A DNA stretch of 64,000 nucleotides from Actinomadura luteofluorescens (lineage in GTDB: Bacteria > Actinomycetota > Actinomycetes > Streptosporangiales > Streptosporangiaceae). The notes beneath the pieces were generated by a model. It was given only the letters and a program-made list of their open reading frames with translations, ran no database searches and had not been told where the DNA came from. The position numbers and the translations under genes were made by a program. The DNA is taken from the NCBI RefSeq assembly GCF_013409365.1, contig NZ_JACCBA010000001.1, forward strand, positions 5,642,001 through 5,706,000, read 5' to 3'. This document shows positions 33,594 to 43,700 of this stretch, one piece after another. Each line of letters opens with the position of its first letter. The stretch's first letter is position 1.

Positions 33594-34568
33594 TCAGGCC
33601 CGGCGGGCGCCGGGCGGCGGGACGACCAGCCTCACCTCGGTGCCGCCGCCGTCGGCAGGGCCGATGGTGAGCTGCGCGCCGATGAGCATCGCGCGCTCCC
33701 GCATCCCGTGGATTCCGGAGCCCACCCTGTCCGGCGGGCCCGACCCGTCGTCGGCGACCCGCAGGACGACGCGCCCCTCCCCGTCCCGGGTGAGCGACAG
33801 TTCGGCGTTCCGCGCGCCCGAGTGCCGCCAGACGTTCGTCAGGCTCTCCTGCGCGATCCGGTAGATCACCAGTTCGGCGTCCGCGCCGAGCCCCTCCAGA
33901 CCCGGCTGGACGCGGCGGGTCACGCGCGGGCCGCCGGTCCCGGAGAAGTCCGTGGCGAGGGCGGTGAGCGCGCTGGTCAGCCCGAGGTCGTCCAGGACGC
34001 CCGGACGCAGCCGCCGGGCGACGCGGCGCACCTCGTCCAGGCTGGACCGGACGGTCTCCTGGACGTCCCGCAGTTCTTCCGCGACGCCCTCCGGCGCCCG
34101 GTCCACCACCGGCTTCAGCTCCAGCAGCACCACGGTGAGGGTCTGGCCGATCTCGTCGTGGAGCTCCTGGGCGATGCGGCGCCGCTCGGCCTCCTGCGCG
34201 TCCAGGACGAGGGCGGTGCTGGAGCTGCGGTCGGCCTCCAGCCGGTCGAGCATCGCGTTGAACTGATCGACCACGTGGAACAGGTCGCCGTTCCCGCCGG
34301 CGGGCAGCCGGTCGCCGGAGCGCAGCGAGTCCATGCGCGCCATCAGCGCGGTGAGCCCCTCCAGCGGTGCCAGGCTGGCGCGCAGCAGCAGCGCGTTCGC
34401 GGCCACCATGACCGTCAGCCCGCCCAGCAGCACGAAGAACTCGCCCAGCAGGATCGGCGTCGACACGGTCACGGGCCCCACCGCGAGGACGAGGGTGCCG
34501 GCCACGAAGATCAGGCCGTTAATGCCGAGGATGCGCCAGAACAGTGCCGACGCGGGTGTCCTTCTCAC
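33594..34568 (-). CDS. Sensor histidine kinase, HisKA_3 type
   Basis: The product is 324 residues from GTG 34568. Two membrane helices (about 9-33 and 39-61) flank a very short outside loop, followed by a HAMP-like region ('RASLAPLEGLTALMARMDSL'). The dimerisation/phosphoacceptor helix contains H137 in 'RIAQELHDEIGQTLTVVLLE', the HisKA_3 type used with NarL-family regulators. The ATP-binding domain has 'ESLTNVWRHSGA' (N box) and 'VADDGSGPPD' (G box). The convergent response regulator is the likely partner. The gene starts 12 bases after the TPM-domain gene, suggesting co-transcription with that envelope protein. Confidence 0.9.
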   Translation of the reverse strand: MRRTPASALFWRILGINGLIFVAGTLVLAVGPVTVSTPILLGEFFVLLGGLTVMVAANALLLRASLAPLEGLTALMARMDSLRSGDRLPAGGNGDLFHVVDQFNAMLDRLEADRSSSTALVLDAQEAERRRIAQELHDEIGQTLTVVLLELKPVVDRAPEGVAEELRDVQETVRSSLDEVRRVARRLRPGVLDDLGLTSALTALATDFSGTGGPRVTRRVQPGLEGLGADAELVIYRIAQESLTNVWRHSGARNAELSLTRDGEGRVVLRVADDGSGPPDRVGSGIHGMRERAMLIGAQLTIGPADGGGTEVRLVVPPPGARRA

Positions 34569-34580
34569 GGGGCACGTCCC

Positions 34581-35978
34581 TCAGAAGCCGCCGAAGTCGC
34601 CGCCCCCTCCGAAGTCGCCACCGCCCCCGAAATCGCCGCCGCCGAAGTCCCAGCCTCCTCCGATGTCGCCGTCGCCCCCGCCGAAGCCGCCGCCGAAGCC
34701 GCCGCCCCAGATCGAGCCGAGCGCGGTGCCGATCAGCATGCCGCTGAGCAGGTCGACCCCGCCGTAGCCCTGGTAGTAGCCGCCCGCGTAGGGCGCGTAC
34801 GCGGGACCGGCGTTCCAGTACGGCTGCCGACCCCCGCCGACCGGGACCATGCGGACGTCAGGGTCGCTCCCGCGCAGGACGGCCTCCGCGTCGGCCGCGC
34901 ACGCCGGGACGGAGCGGGCGACGCCGCCGGGCGGCGCCCACGTCACGTCCTGGACGGACGGCCCGTGCTGCGGGTTGAAGAAGCAGGGCGCGCGCCGCTC
35001 GGGCACCGGGTCCCCGGCGAGCCGGGCGCGCGTCGCGGTCATGTAGTAGCGGCCGTCCTCCAGCGCCGTCGTGACCTCCTGCATGTCCTGCGGCCGGGCG
35101 GCGCGCTCGGTCGAGGACTTGGCCCGGTCGTAGGAGTTCATCGCGCGCTCGTAGTCGGCGCGCGTGTCGGGATCGAGGTCGCTGTCCATGACGGGCAGGT
35201 CGAGGCGGGCGATGTCCTCGCCCAGGAGCGTCACGTCCTCCTGCACGCCCGCCTTGAGGTCGTCCATCTCGCGGGCCGCGCGCTCCCGCCGCTTCTTGCG
35301 GGCGTTGAGCATGACGCCCACGATCGCCGCCACCACGAGGGCGAGCACGCCGAGCAGCACGTAGCCGACGGTCGCGCTGGTCCGGGCGCCGCTGTCGACC
35401 TTCTTCTCGGCGAGGTTCCCGAACTGGATCAGGCGCTGCTTCAGCGGCGCGCCCTCGGTGCGGGTGACGATCTGGTTGATCTCCGGGCGGTCGAGCTTCT
35501 TGGAGATCGCGCCCATCCGGCTGCCGTCGGCGGTGATCGCGACGTAGGTCCCGCCCTTGCCGACGCGCTCGGCGACGGCCGGGAGCATCTGCCGGACCTC
35601 GGTGGACGTGACGTCGTTGCGGACGACGACCGCGCGGATGTCGGCGTCGCTGTCGCCGCCCAGCGACGTCTCGATCTCGTTCCGGTCGGCGGGGGTCAGC
35701 GGGTTCCCGGCGCCGCTCGTCACGAACAGCCGTGAGTCGAGCAGGCCCTTGGCGATCTGTCCGACGGTGTCGTCGGCGGGCGCCCGCGGGACCACCGCGG
35801 GTGCCCCGGCCGCCTGCGCCCCCGCCGTCTGCGTCGTCGCGGTCGTGTGCGCGGTGGTCTCGGACGCGGCGGCGCCCGCCGGGGCGGCCAGGGCGAACGC
35901 CGGGACGGCGACGGCGACGATGATCGCCGCGGCGGCGCCCCCGCGGGCCGCCCGGGCGGCCCGGTTCTCGGTGCTCAT
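34581..35978 (-). CDS. TPM-domain membrane protein with Gly-rich tail
   Basis: ATG 35978 (start MSTENRAARAARGG) is chosen over a longer upstream frame because a purine-rich site precedes it; the product is 465 residues. A signal peptide occupies about residues 12-38. An extracellular domain (about 70-190) resembles the TPM/Rossmann-like domain ('DADIRAVVVRND', 'GTYVAITADGSR'). A membrane helix at about 200-222 is followed by a helical cytoplasmic part. The end, from about 410, is a tract of Gly, Phe, Asp and Tyr ('FGGGDGDIGGGWDFGGGDFG'). TPM proteins are linked to envelope quality control; the specific role is unknown. It is transcribed ahead of the histidine kinase. Confidence 0.72.
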   Translation of the reverse strand: MSTENRAARAARGGAAAAIIVAVAVPAFALAAPAGAAASETTAHTTATTQTAGAQAAGAPAVVPRAPADDTVGQIAKGLLDSRLFVTSGAGNPLTPADRNEIETSLGGDSDADIRAVVVRNDVTSTEVRQMLPAVAERVGKGGTYVAITADGSRMGAISKKLDRPEINQIVTRTEGAPLKQRLIQFGNLAEKKVDSGARTSATVGYVLLGVLALVVAAIVGVMLNARKKRRERAAREMDDLKAGVQEDVTLLGEDIARLDLPVMDSDLDPDTRADYERAMNSYDRAKSSTERAARPQDMQEVTTALEDGRYYMTATRARLAGDPVPERRAPCFFNPQHGPSVQDVTWAPPGGVARSVPACAADAEAVLRGSDPDVRMVPVGGGRQPYWNAGPAYAPYAGGYYQGYGGVDLLSGMLIGTALGSIWGGGFGGGFGGGDGDIGGGWDFGGGDFGGGGDFGGGGDFGGF

Positions 35979-36120
35979 TCCCCCAGTCTGCCCACGTGGA
36001 CGCCCCGTTACGTCCTTCGCGGGACGGATTTGCGCACGCGCCGTATGGGCATCGCGCCCCATCCCGCCCGGAGACCCCGGTTCGGGGCCCCCGGGCGAGG
36101 ACGCGGCGCGGCGGCCGGGG

Positions 36121-37887
36121 TCAGGAGTCCTTGATCTCGCAGATCACGGCGCCCGCGGAGACGGTCTGGCCCACCTCGGCGGACAGGCCGGTGAGCGTCC
36201 CCGCCTTGTGCGCGGTGAGCGGCTGCTCCATCTTCATGGCCTCCAGAACCACGATGGTGTCGCCCGCCGCCACGGTCGCGCCCTCCTCGACGAGGAGCTT
36301 GACGATGGTGCCCTGCATCGGGCTGACCAGGGAGTCGCCGGACGCCTGCGCGCCGCCGCCCTTCTTGGCGCCCCGCCGCTTGGCGGGCGCCGCCTTGCCC
36401 GCGGCCGGGGCTGCGGAGGCGCCGAACCCGGCGGGCAGGACGACCTCGATGCGCCGGCCGCCGACCTCGACGGTGACGCGCTCGCGCTCGCCCTCGTCCT
36501 CCTCGCCCGCGTGGGGGCCCTCATAGGGCGCGATCCGGTTGTCGAACTCCGTCTCGATCCACCGGGTGTGGACGCTGAACGGGGTCTCGTCGTCCGCCGG
36601 GACGAACGCCGGATCGTCCAGTACCGCCTGGTGGAACGGCAGGACGGTCGGCATGCCGTCGATGGCGAACTCGGCGAGGGCGCGGCGGGAGCGCTCGACG
36701 GCCTGCCGCCGCGTCGCGCCCGTCACGATCAGCTTGGCGATGAGCGAGTCGAACTCCTGCGGGACGGTCTGCCCGGCCTCGTAGCCGGCGTCCAGGCGGA
36801 CGCCGGGACCCGTCGGGGGGTGCCAGGCGGTCAGGGTGCCGACGGCGGGCAGGAACCCGCGCCCGGCGTCCTCGGCGTTCAGCCGGAACTCGATCGAGTG
36901 GCCGCGCAGCTCCGGGTCGCCGTAGCCGATCTCCTCGCCGTCGGCGACGCGGAACATCTCGCGGACGAGGTCGACCCCGGCGACCTCCTCGGTGACGGGG
37001 TGCTCGACCTGGAGCCGCGTGTTGACCTCCAGGAACGAGATCGTGCCGTCCTGGCCCACGAGGAACTCGCACGTCCCGGCGCCGACGTAGCCGGCCTCCT
37101 TGAGGATCGCCTTGGACGAGGAGTACAGCAGGTCCAGCTGCTCCTGCGACAGGTACGGCGCGGGCGCCTCCTCGACGAGCTTCTGGTGGCGCCGCTGGAG
37201 CGAGCAGTCGCGGGTGGACACCACGACCACGTTGCCGTGCTGGTCGGCCAGGCACTGCGTCTCGACGTGCCGGGGCTTGTCGAGGTACCGCTCGACGAAG
37301 CACTCGCCGCGCCCGAAGGCGCCCACGGCCTCGCGGACGGCCGACTCGTACAGCTCGGGCACCTCCTCCAGCGTCCGGGCGACCTTCAGGCCGCGTCCGC
37401 CGCCGCCGAACGCGGCCTTGATCGCGATCGGCAGGCCGTGCTCGCGCGCGAACGCGACGACCTCGTCCGCGCCCGACACCGGGTCGGCGGTGCCGGCGAC
37501 GAGCGGGGCGCCGACCCGCTGCGCGATGTGCCGGGCCTGCACCTTGTCGCCGAGCGCGGTGATCGCGGCGGGCGGCGGACCGATCCAGGTCAGCCCCGCG
37601 TTCCGCACCGCCGCGGCGAAGTCGGCGTTCTCCGCCAGGAACCCGTAGCCGGGGTGGACGGCGTCGGCGCCCGACTCCGAGGCGATCTTCAGCAGCTTGT
37701 CGATGTCCAGGTAGCTCTCGGCCGCCGTCCGCCCGCCCAGGGCGAACGCCTCGTCGGCGACCCGAACGTGCAGCGCCTCCAGATCGGGCTCGGCGTACAC
37801 CGCCACACTGACCAGCCCAGCGTCGCGGCAGGCACGGGCGATACGGACCGCGATCTCGCCGCGGTTGGCGATCAGGACTTTGCGCAC
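36121..37887 (-). CDS. Acyl-CoA carboxylase biotin-carrying alpha subunit
   Basis: GTG 37887 ([11 protein letters not shown]) follows AAGGAGG at good spacing, while the upstream ATG 37905 contains that site inside its own codons. The product is 588 residues. It joins biotin carboxylase ('[15 protein letters not shown]', ATP-grasp '[14 protein letters not shown]' near 160, '[16 protein letters not shown]' near 280, '[10 protein letters not shown]') to a C-terminal biotin carrier domain with 'EAMKMEQPL' near 555. The enzyme carboxylates biotin with ATP and bicarbonate and serves AccD-type beta subunits, making malonyl-, propionyl- or longer acyl-CoA products. Matching beta and epsilon genes lie 22 kb downstream. 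Confidence 0.93.
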   Translation of the reverse strand: MRKVLIANRGEIAVRIARACRDAGLVSVAVYAEPDLEALHVRVADEAFALGGRTAAESYLDIDKLLKIASESGADAVHPGYGFLAENADFAAAVRNAGLTWIGPPPAAITALGDKVQARHIAQRVGAPLVAGTADPVSGADEVVAFAREHGLPIAIKAAFGGGGRGLKVARTLEEVPELYESAVREAVGAFGRGECFVERYLDKPRHVETQCLADQHGNVVVVSTRDCSLQRRHQKLVEEAPAPYLSQEQLDLLYSSSKAILKEAGYVGAGTCEFLVGQDGTISFLEVNTRLQVEHPVTEEVAGVDLVREMFRVADGEEIGYGDPELRGHSIEFRLNAEDAGRGFLPAVGTLTAWHPPTGPGVRLDAGYEAGQTVPQEFDSLIAKLIVTGATRRQAVERSRRALAEFAIDGMPTVLPFHQAVLDDPAFVPADDETPFSVHTRWIETEFDNRIAPYEGPHAGEEDEGERERVTVEVGGRRIEVVLPAGFGASAAPAAGKAAPAKRRGAKKGGGAQASGDSLVSPMQGTIVKLLVEEGATVAAGDTIVVLEAMKMEQPLTAHKAGTLTGLSAEVGQTVSAGAVICEIKDS

Positions 37888-38094
37888 GTGGGTCTCCTCC
37901 TTCAACCTCGCAGGCAGTCTAGATAACCGCGATCCCAGGTTTTCGTAAGCCCCTCCTTATTGGGGGCGTGGTCCCGGATAGCGGGAGGTTTCACGAGAAA
38001 GCGGTACCCCTACGGGGATCCCGGCGGGGCTCCGCGCCGTCTCACCCAGGAACCCGCGGCACGACCCCCCCGCGCGGGTGTGAGAGGAGCCACT

Positions 38095-39135
38095 GTGGCC
38101 GAGAAGAAGACGTCCGCCGCCAGGGAGCGGGCCGGTGCGACCCGGCTCTCCGGGGTGAGGGCGCCCAGCAAGCGGACCGCCATCGTCACCGCCGTGCTGC
38201 TGGTCGTCGTGGGATGGCCGGTGCTGAGCGCGCTGTTCGGCGGCTTCGAGCGCACCGGCGGCGGCGAGATCGCCGTCGTCCGCAACGGCGGCTTCTTCGA
38301 CAACAACAGGATCCGGCAGGTCATCGACCCCGGATCCGGCCGCGTCTGGATCGGGCTCTACTCGCAGGTCCACAAGTACCCGGCCCAGCAGCGCTTCTAC
38401 ACGATCACCTCGGACGCCGGGAAGGGCGAGGAGTCCGGCGTGGACGTCGTCACCGTGCCGAGCTCGGACGGCGTCAACATGGGCATCGAGGGGACGCTGT
38501 ACTTCACGCTCAACCAGGACCACAAAGCCCTCAGGCAGTTCGACGACAAGTACGGCACCCGCAAGTTCCGCAGCGCGAGCGGCGAGACCTTCAACGTCTA
38601 CGACGGCGACAAGGGTTGGTCGGCGTTCCTCGACCAGATCGTCCGGCCGGTCATAGACAACGACCTGCGCAGCCAGATCAACAGCTTCCGCTGCGCCGAG
38701 CTCGTCTCCTCCTGCGCCCTCGTGCAGAACTCCTCCGCGCCGAGGAACGTCCAGACCGCGGGCCAGCAGGCGCAGAGCAACAACGGCAACATCGCCAAGG
38801 TGCAGACCGCGATCAACACGAGCCTGGCCGCGGACCTGGAGCAGACGCTCGGCGGCAAGTTCGTCACCAACATCCACTTCAACCTGGTGCGGATCACCCT
38901 GCCGGCCAAGGTGCAGGACGCGGTGGACCGCGCGCAGGCCGCGTTCGCGCAGATCAGCGAGGCCCAGGCGAAGGTCGCCTCCGCCAAGGCGGAGGCCGCG
39001 GCCAACAAGGCCCGCCAGGACGGGTACAACAAGTGCCCGACCTGCGCGAGGATCGAGGAGCTGAAGGCCCTCCCGCAGGGCATCACGGTCTACGCGCCCG
39101 GCAACCCGAACGGCTCGCTCCTGCGGGGCAGGTAG
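38095..39135 (+). CDS. SPFH/Band 7 domain membrane protein
   Basis: GTG 38095 is preceded by GAGAGGAG; the product is 346 residues. One membrane helix (about 27-48) is followed by an SPFH-like domain ('GEIAVVRNGGFFDNNRIRQVIDPG', 'FYTITSDAGKG', 'TVPSSDGVNMGIEGTLYFTL') and a long Ala/Lys/Glu/Gln helix (about 270-315) typical of prohibitin-like oligomerisation. Near the end stands 'NKCPTCARIEELKALPQG' with a C-x2-C pair. Members assemble membrane microdomain scaffolds. Two small genes of unknown function follow on the same strand and may form one transcript. A hairpin-like GCCCC...GGGGGC lies upstream near 37949. Confidence 0.82.
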   Translation: MAEKKTSAARERAGATRLSGVRAPSKRTAIVTAVLLVVVGWPVLSALFGGFERTGGGEIAVVRNGGFFDNNRIRQVIDPGSGRVWIGLYSQVHKYPAQQRFYTITSDAGKGEESGVDVVTVPSSDGVNMGIEGTLYFTLNQDHKALRQFDDKYGTRKFRSASGETFNVYDGDKGWSAFLDQIVRPVIDNDLRSQINSFRCAELVSSCALVQNSSAPRNVQTAGQQAQSNNGNIAKVQTAINTSLAADLEQTLGGKFVTNIHFNLVRITLPAKVQDAVDRAQAAFAQISEAQAKVASAKAEAAANKARQDGYNKCPTCARIEELKALPQGITVYAPGNPNGSLLRGR

Positions 39136-39167
39136 GCGCCCGGACGCGGACGGCGAGGGAGGCGGTC

Positions 39168-39497
39168 ATGCGGTTCCTGATCGTTCTGGTGGCGCTGGCG
39201 GTGGCGGCCGTGGTGGTCGTCCTGCTGGTATACGGGTTCTCCGACCGGTCGTCGCGGAGCCGGGCGCGGCTGGAGGGCGGCGCCCGGTGGGAGACGCACA
39301 CCGAGTCGACCGGCGGCGTCACCGCGGTCGTCGTCCGGCGGGTCTCCCGCGGGGGCGGCGGGGACGTGCTCGCGGAGATCGGCCGCCAGACGGTCGCCAC
39401 CATTCCGGACGGCGATCCGGAATGGGAGGAGCGCTACCACGAGGCGATGGCGCGGGCCCGCTCCCGCGTCGCCGCGCTGGAGAGCGAAAGGGACTGA
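39168..39497 (+). CDS. Small single-pass membrane protein, unknown
   Basis: This 109-residue protein from ATG 39168, with GAGGGAGG upstream, starts with one membrane helix (about 3-23) and continues as a basic, mostly hydrophilic segment with a short Gly run ('RVSRGGGGDV') and an amphipathic C-terminal helix ('WEERYHEAMARARSRVAALE'). No family recognised. It lies 32 bases after the SPFH gene in the same direction, so it could be an accessory to that protein. Confidence 0.65.
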   Translation: MRFLIVLVALAVAAVVVVLLVYGFSDRSSRSRARLEGGARWETHTESTGGVTAVVVRRVSRGGGGDVLAEIGRQTVATIPDGDPEWEERYHEAMARARSRVAALESERD

Positions 39498-39571
39498 ACC
39501 GGCGTTCCACCCGGGGCCCGGCGTGTAATGTCGGCTCGGATCTACCAGCCTTTGATCAGCGGGAGAGGCCG

Positions 39572-40126
39572 ATGGTTCGCCCGTGGCCCCGGGCGGGACT
39601 GGCGGTCGCCCTGGCCGCCTGCCTGCTGGCGCCCTCGTCCGGTGTGCGCGGGCCGACCCCCGCGGTGGAGGACTACGTCACCCGCCAGCTCACGGTCGCC
39701 GCGAACACCTACCTGGCGCGCCGCTCCCAGGCCCTCGTCCAGAAGGACGGCCGGGACCGCCGCGCCGCCGCGCCCACCGAGGTGCTCGGCGTGCGGATCT
39801 CCCCGTCGCTGGTGCGGTCGCAGGAGAACGCCGTCCGGGAGCTGGAGACCCGCAACCGCGCCCCCGTCGAGGGCGGCCCCGCCTACACCGGCGCCCGCAC
39901 CCGGCTGGACGAGGGCCGCGCCGTCCGCACGGGCGACCGCATCACCCTGGAGGCGGTCGAGCACACCGAGATGCGCTACGGCCGAGGGGGCCGCGGGAAG
40001 GTCACCCAGTCGGTGCGGCGCCGGTTCGAGTTCCGCGCGACCGGCGAGCAGATCACCATGGTCGGCGAGCGCGTCCTGGACCCGGGGGCGCACCCGGTGA
40101 ACGACCCGCTCGGCGAGAGCCGCTGA
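39572..40126 (+). CDS. Secreted protein of unknown function
   Basis: ATG 39572 has GGGAGAGG just upstream; the product is 184 residues. A signal peptide is evident ('AGLAVALAACLLAPSSGV', cleavage near residue 25, possibly a lipidated Cys17). The mature part is highly charged, with two or three predicted strands near the end ('ERRFEFRATGEQITMVGERV'-like pattern). I do not recognise a domain. It follows the SPFH and small membrane protein genes by 74 bases, possibly the third member of that transcript. Confidence 0.6.
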   Translation: MVRPWPRAGLAVALAACLLAPSSGVRGPTPAVEDYVTRQLTVAANTYLARRSQALVQKDGRDRRAAAPTEVLGVRISPSLVRSQENAVRELETRNRAPVEGGPAYTGARTRLDEGRAVRTGDRITLEAVEHTEMRYGRGGRGKVTQSVRRRFEFRATGEQITMVGERVLDPGAHPVNDPLGESR

Positions 40127-40402
40127 CGCCCCGCTTTCCCTTTCCCGCCGCGGTCGTCCATTCGGCCGCGGAAACCGCTCTGAAACTCTCTTGACGGACA
40201 GTAATTATGCTCGTCACAAGCCATCCGGCCATGGCCTTCCTGGCCACATCCGGACAGGCGGGGATGGTAGGAATGTGGCCGTTTCGACGGGGGATCAGCA
40301 GGAGGACGCTGGCTGGAAGTGATCGGTGGGGCGTAGGCTGGCGCCATTCCCGCGGTAGCGGCTGGAAACGTTCCAACGATCAGCGAGGAAAGGGCCGGGG
40401 CG
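40127..40402 (+). promoter_or_regulatory. Upstream region of the WXG100 gene
   Basis: The 276-base gap is AT-richer near 40185-40215 (CTTGACGGACAGTAATTATGC), which suits a promoter although the TTGACG and TATGCT boxes are too close for a standard pair. A CCGCGG...CCGCGG hairpin at 40149-40172 may end the preceding transcript. GAGGAAAGGG precedes the WXG100 start. A 67-codon frame starting at 40207 has no ribosome binding site and atypical composition and is not called. Confidence 0.45.
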
Positions 40403-40672
40403 ATGGGTGACAAGCGCGGCGCCAACCTGGGCGAGCTAGAGGAACTGTCCCGCATCTTCAGCAAGCACTCCCGCAACCTCGACGCCCTCATCAAGGACCT
40501 CAACGGCCGCACCGTGAGCAGCAGCGCGGCCTGGTGGGGCCCCGGGGCCGACCGCTTCCGCGCCGCCTGGGCCGAGGCCAAGACCTCCTTCGACAAGATG
40601 GCCGTCGCCCTCGAACAGGGCAGCCAGGACATCCGCAGGTCCCAGCAGAACATCGAGGCCGCCACGCGCTGA
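40403..40672 (+). CDS. WXG100-family (ESX) secreted protein
   Basis: This 89-residue protein from ATG 40403 has the expected length of ESX substrates: an N-terminal helix, a hairpin turn with the W-x-G motif in 'SAAWWGPGADRFRAAW' at about 43-58, and a C-terminal helix ending near 'IEAATR'. There is no signal peptide. WXG100 proteins are exported as helical hairpin dimers by type VII secretion through an EccC ATPase. That kind of ATPase is encoded convergently, 103 bases away, with a strong terminator between. No EccB, EccD, EccE, mycosin or second WXG100 gene is present in the window. Confidence 0.88.
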   Translation: MGDKRGANLGELEELSRIFSKHSRNLDALIKDLNGRTVSSSAAWWGPGADRFRAAWAEAKTSFDKMAVALEQGSQDIRRSQQNIEAATR

Positions 40673-40685
40673 GCCTCCGCGAGCC

Positions 40686-40730
40686 GCGGGTCCCGGCCCA
40701 TCCCCCCGAGGCCGGGACCCGCCTTTTTTC
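40686..40730. terminator. Strong intrinsic terminator with T-tract
   Basis: Arms GCGGGTCCCGGCC (40686-40698) and GGCCGGGACCCGC (40710-40722) are exact reverse complements (13 bp) around an 11-base loop and are followed by CTTTTTTC. It is the most canonical terminator in the window and separates the convergent WXG100 and FtsK-like genes. Confidence 0.92.
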
Positions 40731-40774
40731 TGCCCGGGGTCTTTTCGCCCGGCTTTTCGCCGTCCGGGCGGCGA

Positions 40775-43700
40775 TCAGTCGGCGCTGACCGGTGGGGGAA
40801 GCGCCACCTGGATCCGGGTGGTGGCGCCCGCGGCGACGAACAGGCCGCGGCCGGTCGGCCCGCCCAGCGGCGCGTTGCGGGGCAGCCGCAGACCGAACAG
40901 GTCGCCGTCGTCCGGCGAGTCCACCGACAGCAGGACCCCCGACCGGGAGCGCCGGGCGTCGGACAGGAAGCCCCGGTAGCCGCGGCCGAGATCGTCGGTG
41001 GTGCCGCCGATGACGACGGCGTGCTCCCCGTCGCGGGCGGTGCGCAGGACGTCGCTCAGGGCCTCGTCCAGCTCGGTCTCGTCCAGGAGTTCGGCGTCGT
41101 CCACGACGACGGCGTAGCGGTGCTCGTCGCCGATCGCGCGCTCCAGGTCGCCGGCGTCGGCGTCGGAGGCGAGCACGCCGAGCACGCCGGGCCGGCCCGA
41201 CAGCAGGCGGAGCGGGGAGCGGCGCGGCGTGACCAGGACGACCGGGACGAGCCCGCCGCCGACCGCGGGGTCGAGCAGCGAGTGGACGATCGTGCGCAGC
41301 GTCGTCGAGCGGCCCGAGCGGGGCGGCCCGGCGACGGCGAACCCCGGGCCCTCGCCCAGCAGGTCGATCCCGACGGGCGCGAGCGTGTCGCCGCCGACGC
41401 CGACCAGCGCCCACAGGGGCGACGGGGCCAGGAACTCCGGGTCGAGCGACATCGCCTCCCGGTAGGTGACCCGGACGGGCAGCTCGTCCACGTGCAGGGG
41501 CCCCCGGCGGCGCGGCAGCCGGCCGTAGCGGGACACGGAGGTGCGGGCGATCTCCTGCAGCGCCGCGACCTGGGACGCGCCGGACGCGTCGTCACCGAGG
41601 AGCGCGATCTGCGACTCGCGGGGCGGCGCGCCTGGGCCGGAGGGTTCCAGGGCGCGTCCGGGCGGCATCTCGGCGGGGATCTGCCGGTCCTGCAGCCCGC
41701 CGTACCCGTAGTCGTTCGGGTCGGCCATGCGCAGGAGGAGGCGGCGGTCGAAGACGGTGGAGACCTGGCCGCCGAGACCGGAGCGGTCGCCGGTGAACAC
41801 GGCGCGCAGCCCGGCCGCGGCGCCCTCGCGCAGCAGCCGGACGACCTGGTCCACGAGGCGCCCGTAGTCGTAGTGCTCGAACGCGCCGAGGAAGCCCTCC
41901 CAGCGGTCGAGGAGCAGGACCATCCAGGGGAGGCGGTCGGTGGCGGCGACGGCGGCGCGCTGCTCGGCGAGCGAGGAGAACCCCGCCTCGGCGAGCACCT
42001 GCTGGCGGCGGGCGACCTCGGCGGTGAGCGCGGTGAGCAGCCGCTCGCAGCGGTCGAGCTGGTCGCGGGTCACGACGGCGCCGCAGTGCGGCAGGGAGAC
42101 CAGCGGGAGCAGCGCGTTCGCGCCGCAGTCGACGGCGTACAGGTGGGCGTCGTAGGGGGAGCAGGCGCCCGCGAGGGACCCGGCGATCGTGCGCAGCGCC
42201 GTGGAGCGGCCCGACTGCGCCGACCCGGCGATGTACAGGTGGCCGCCGGTCGCGAGGTCGAGCGCCAGCTCCTCGCGGGACTGGACGGCGGGCAGGTCCG
42301 TGACGCCGAACGGGACCGGCGGGACGTCCACGACGGAGCCGCCCGCGGCGGTGCGGGGCGCCAGCGCGACCCGCTCGGGCAGCGGGCTCAGCCACGGCGA
42401 GGGCTGCCGCGCGATCCCGGCGCGGCGGGCGGCCTCGTCGACCGCCTGGACGAGCACCGCGAGGTCGGTGGCGAGCACCGCGTCGTCGGCCGCCTCCCGC
42501 GGTGCGGGCAGCGGATGGCCGAGGCCCTGCCACGGCAGCGGGTGGACGGTCGGCCCCCCGGACCCGGCTCCGGCCCCGGGGCGGCGGCCGCCGATCCGCG
42601 CCGACTGGACGGCCTGCGGCGCCGACACCCCGGAGCGGACGTAGCAGCGCCCGGGCGTGGACTTGGAGATCTGCGCCGCGTCCGGGGAGTCGAGGACGTC
42701 GGCTGACTCGTCCGGGTCGGTGACGCGCAGCGCGATGCGCAGGTTGGTGTTGGCGCGGATGTCGGCGGTCACGACCCCGGCGGGGCGCTGCGTGGCGAGG
42801 ACCAGGTGGACGCCGAGGGAGCGGCCCCGGCGGCCGATGTCGACCAGGCCGGTGACGAAGTCGGGCAGCTCGGTGACCATGGCGGCGAACTCGTCGATGA
42901 CGAGGACGAGCCGCGGCATGGCCGGCAGCCCCGGATCGGAGGGGCGCAGGTCGTCGTAGTCGTCGACGTCCTTGGCTCCCGCGCCGAGCAGGATCTCCTC
43001 GCGGCGGCGGAGCTCGGCGGCCAGCGACTCCAGGGCGCGCTCGGTGGCGTGGCCGTCCAGGTCGGTGACCATGCCGACGGTGTGGGGGAGGTTCGCGCAG
43101 TCCTTGAACGCCGCGCCGCCCTTGTAGTCGATGAGGACGAACGTCATCTCGTCCGGGCGGTTCGCCACGGCGAGCGAGGCGATGAGGGTCTGGAGCAGTT
43201 CCGACTTGCCCGCGCCCGTGGTCCCGGCGATGAGGCCGTGGGGGCCGTCCACGCGCAGGTCGATCTCGTGGCGGCCGCCCGAGGCGAGCCCGATGGGGAC
43301 GCGGGTCGTCCGCCCGCCCGTCCTGTTCCACGACTGGAGGACGTGCTCGGCCGTCGGCTCGGGCATGTCGAGGACGTCCAGGAGGCGCACGTCGGCCGGG
43401 AGCGAGTCCTCGGCGTCCTCGCGGGACACGTCCCGGACGGGGGCCAGCGCCCGCGCCACCCGGTCGGTCCAGGTCGCGGACACCTGGTCGGCCAGGACGG
43501 GGCCGACGGCGTCCAGGCCCTGCCCCTGGAGCAGGAGCGTCGAGTGGCGCTGCGCGTCCCAGGCGGCGACGGCGCTGCACTCCTCGGGGAGCATCCGCTC
43601 CTCGTCGTCCACGCAGATGGCGTAGAGCCCGTACTCGGCGCCGCGCGACAGCAGCATCGGCATGCCGGGGATGCGGCGCAGCGCGCGGGCGCCGTCCAGG

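Noticed and set aside
40207..40410. A 67-codon frame before the WXG100 gene
   Set aside because: No ribosome binding site, composition unlike neighbours, and it overlaps the WXG100 start; it lies in the promoter region.
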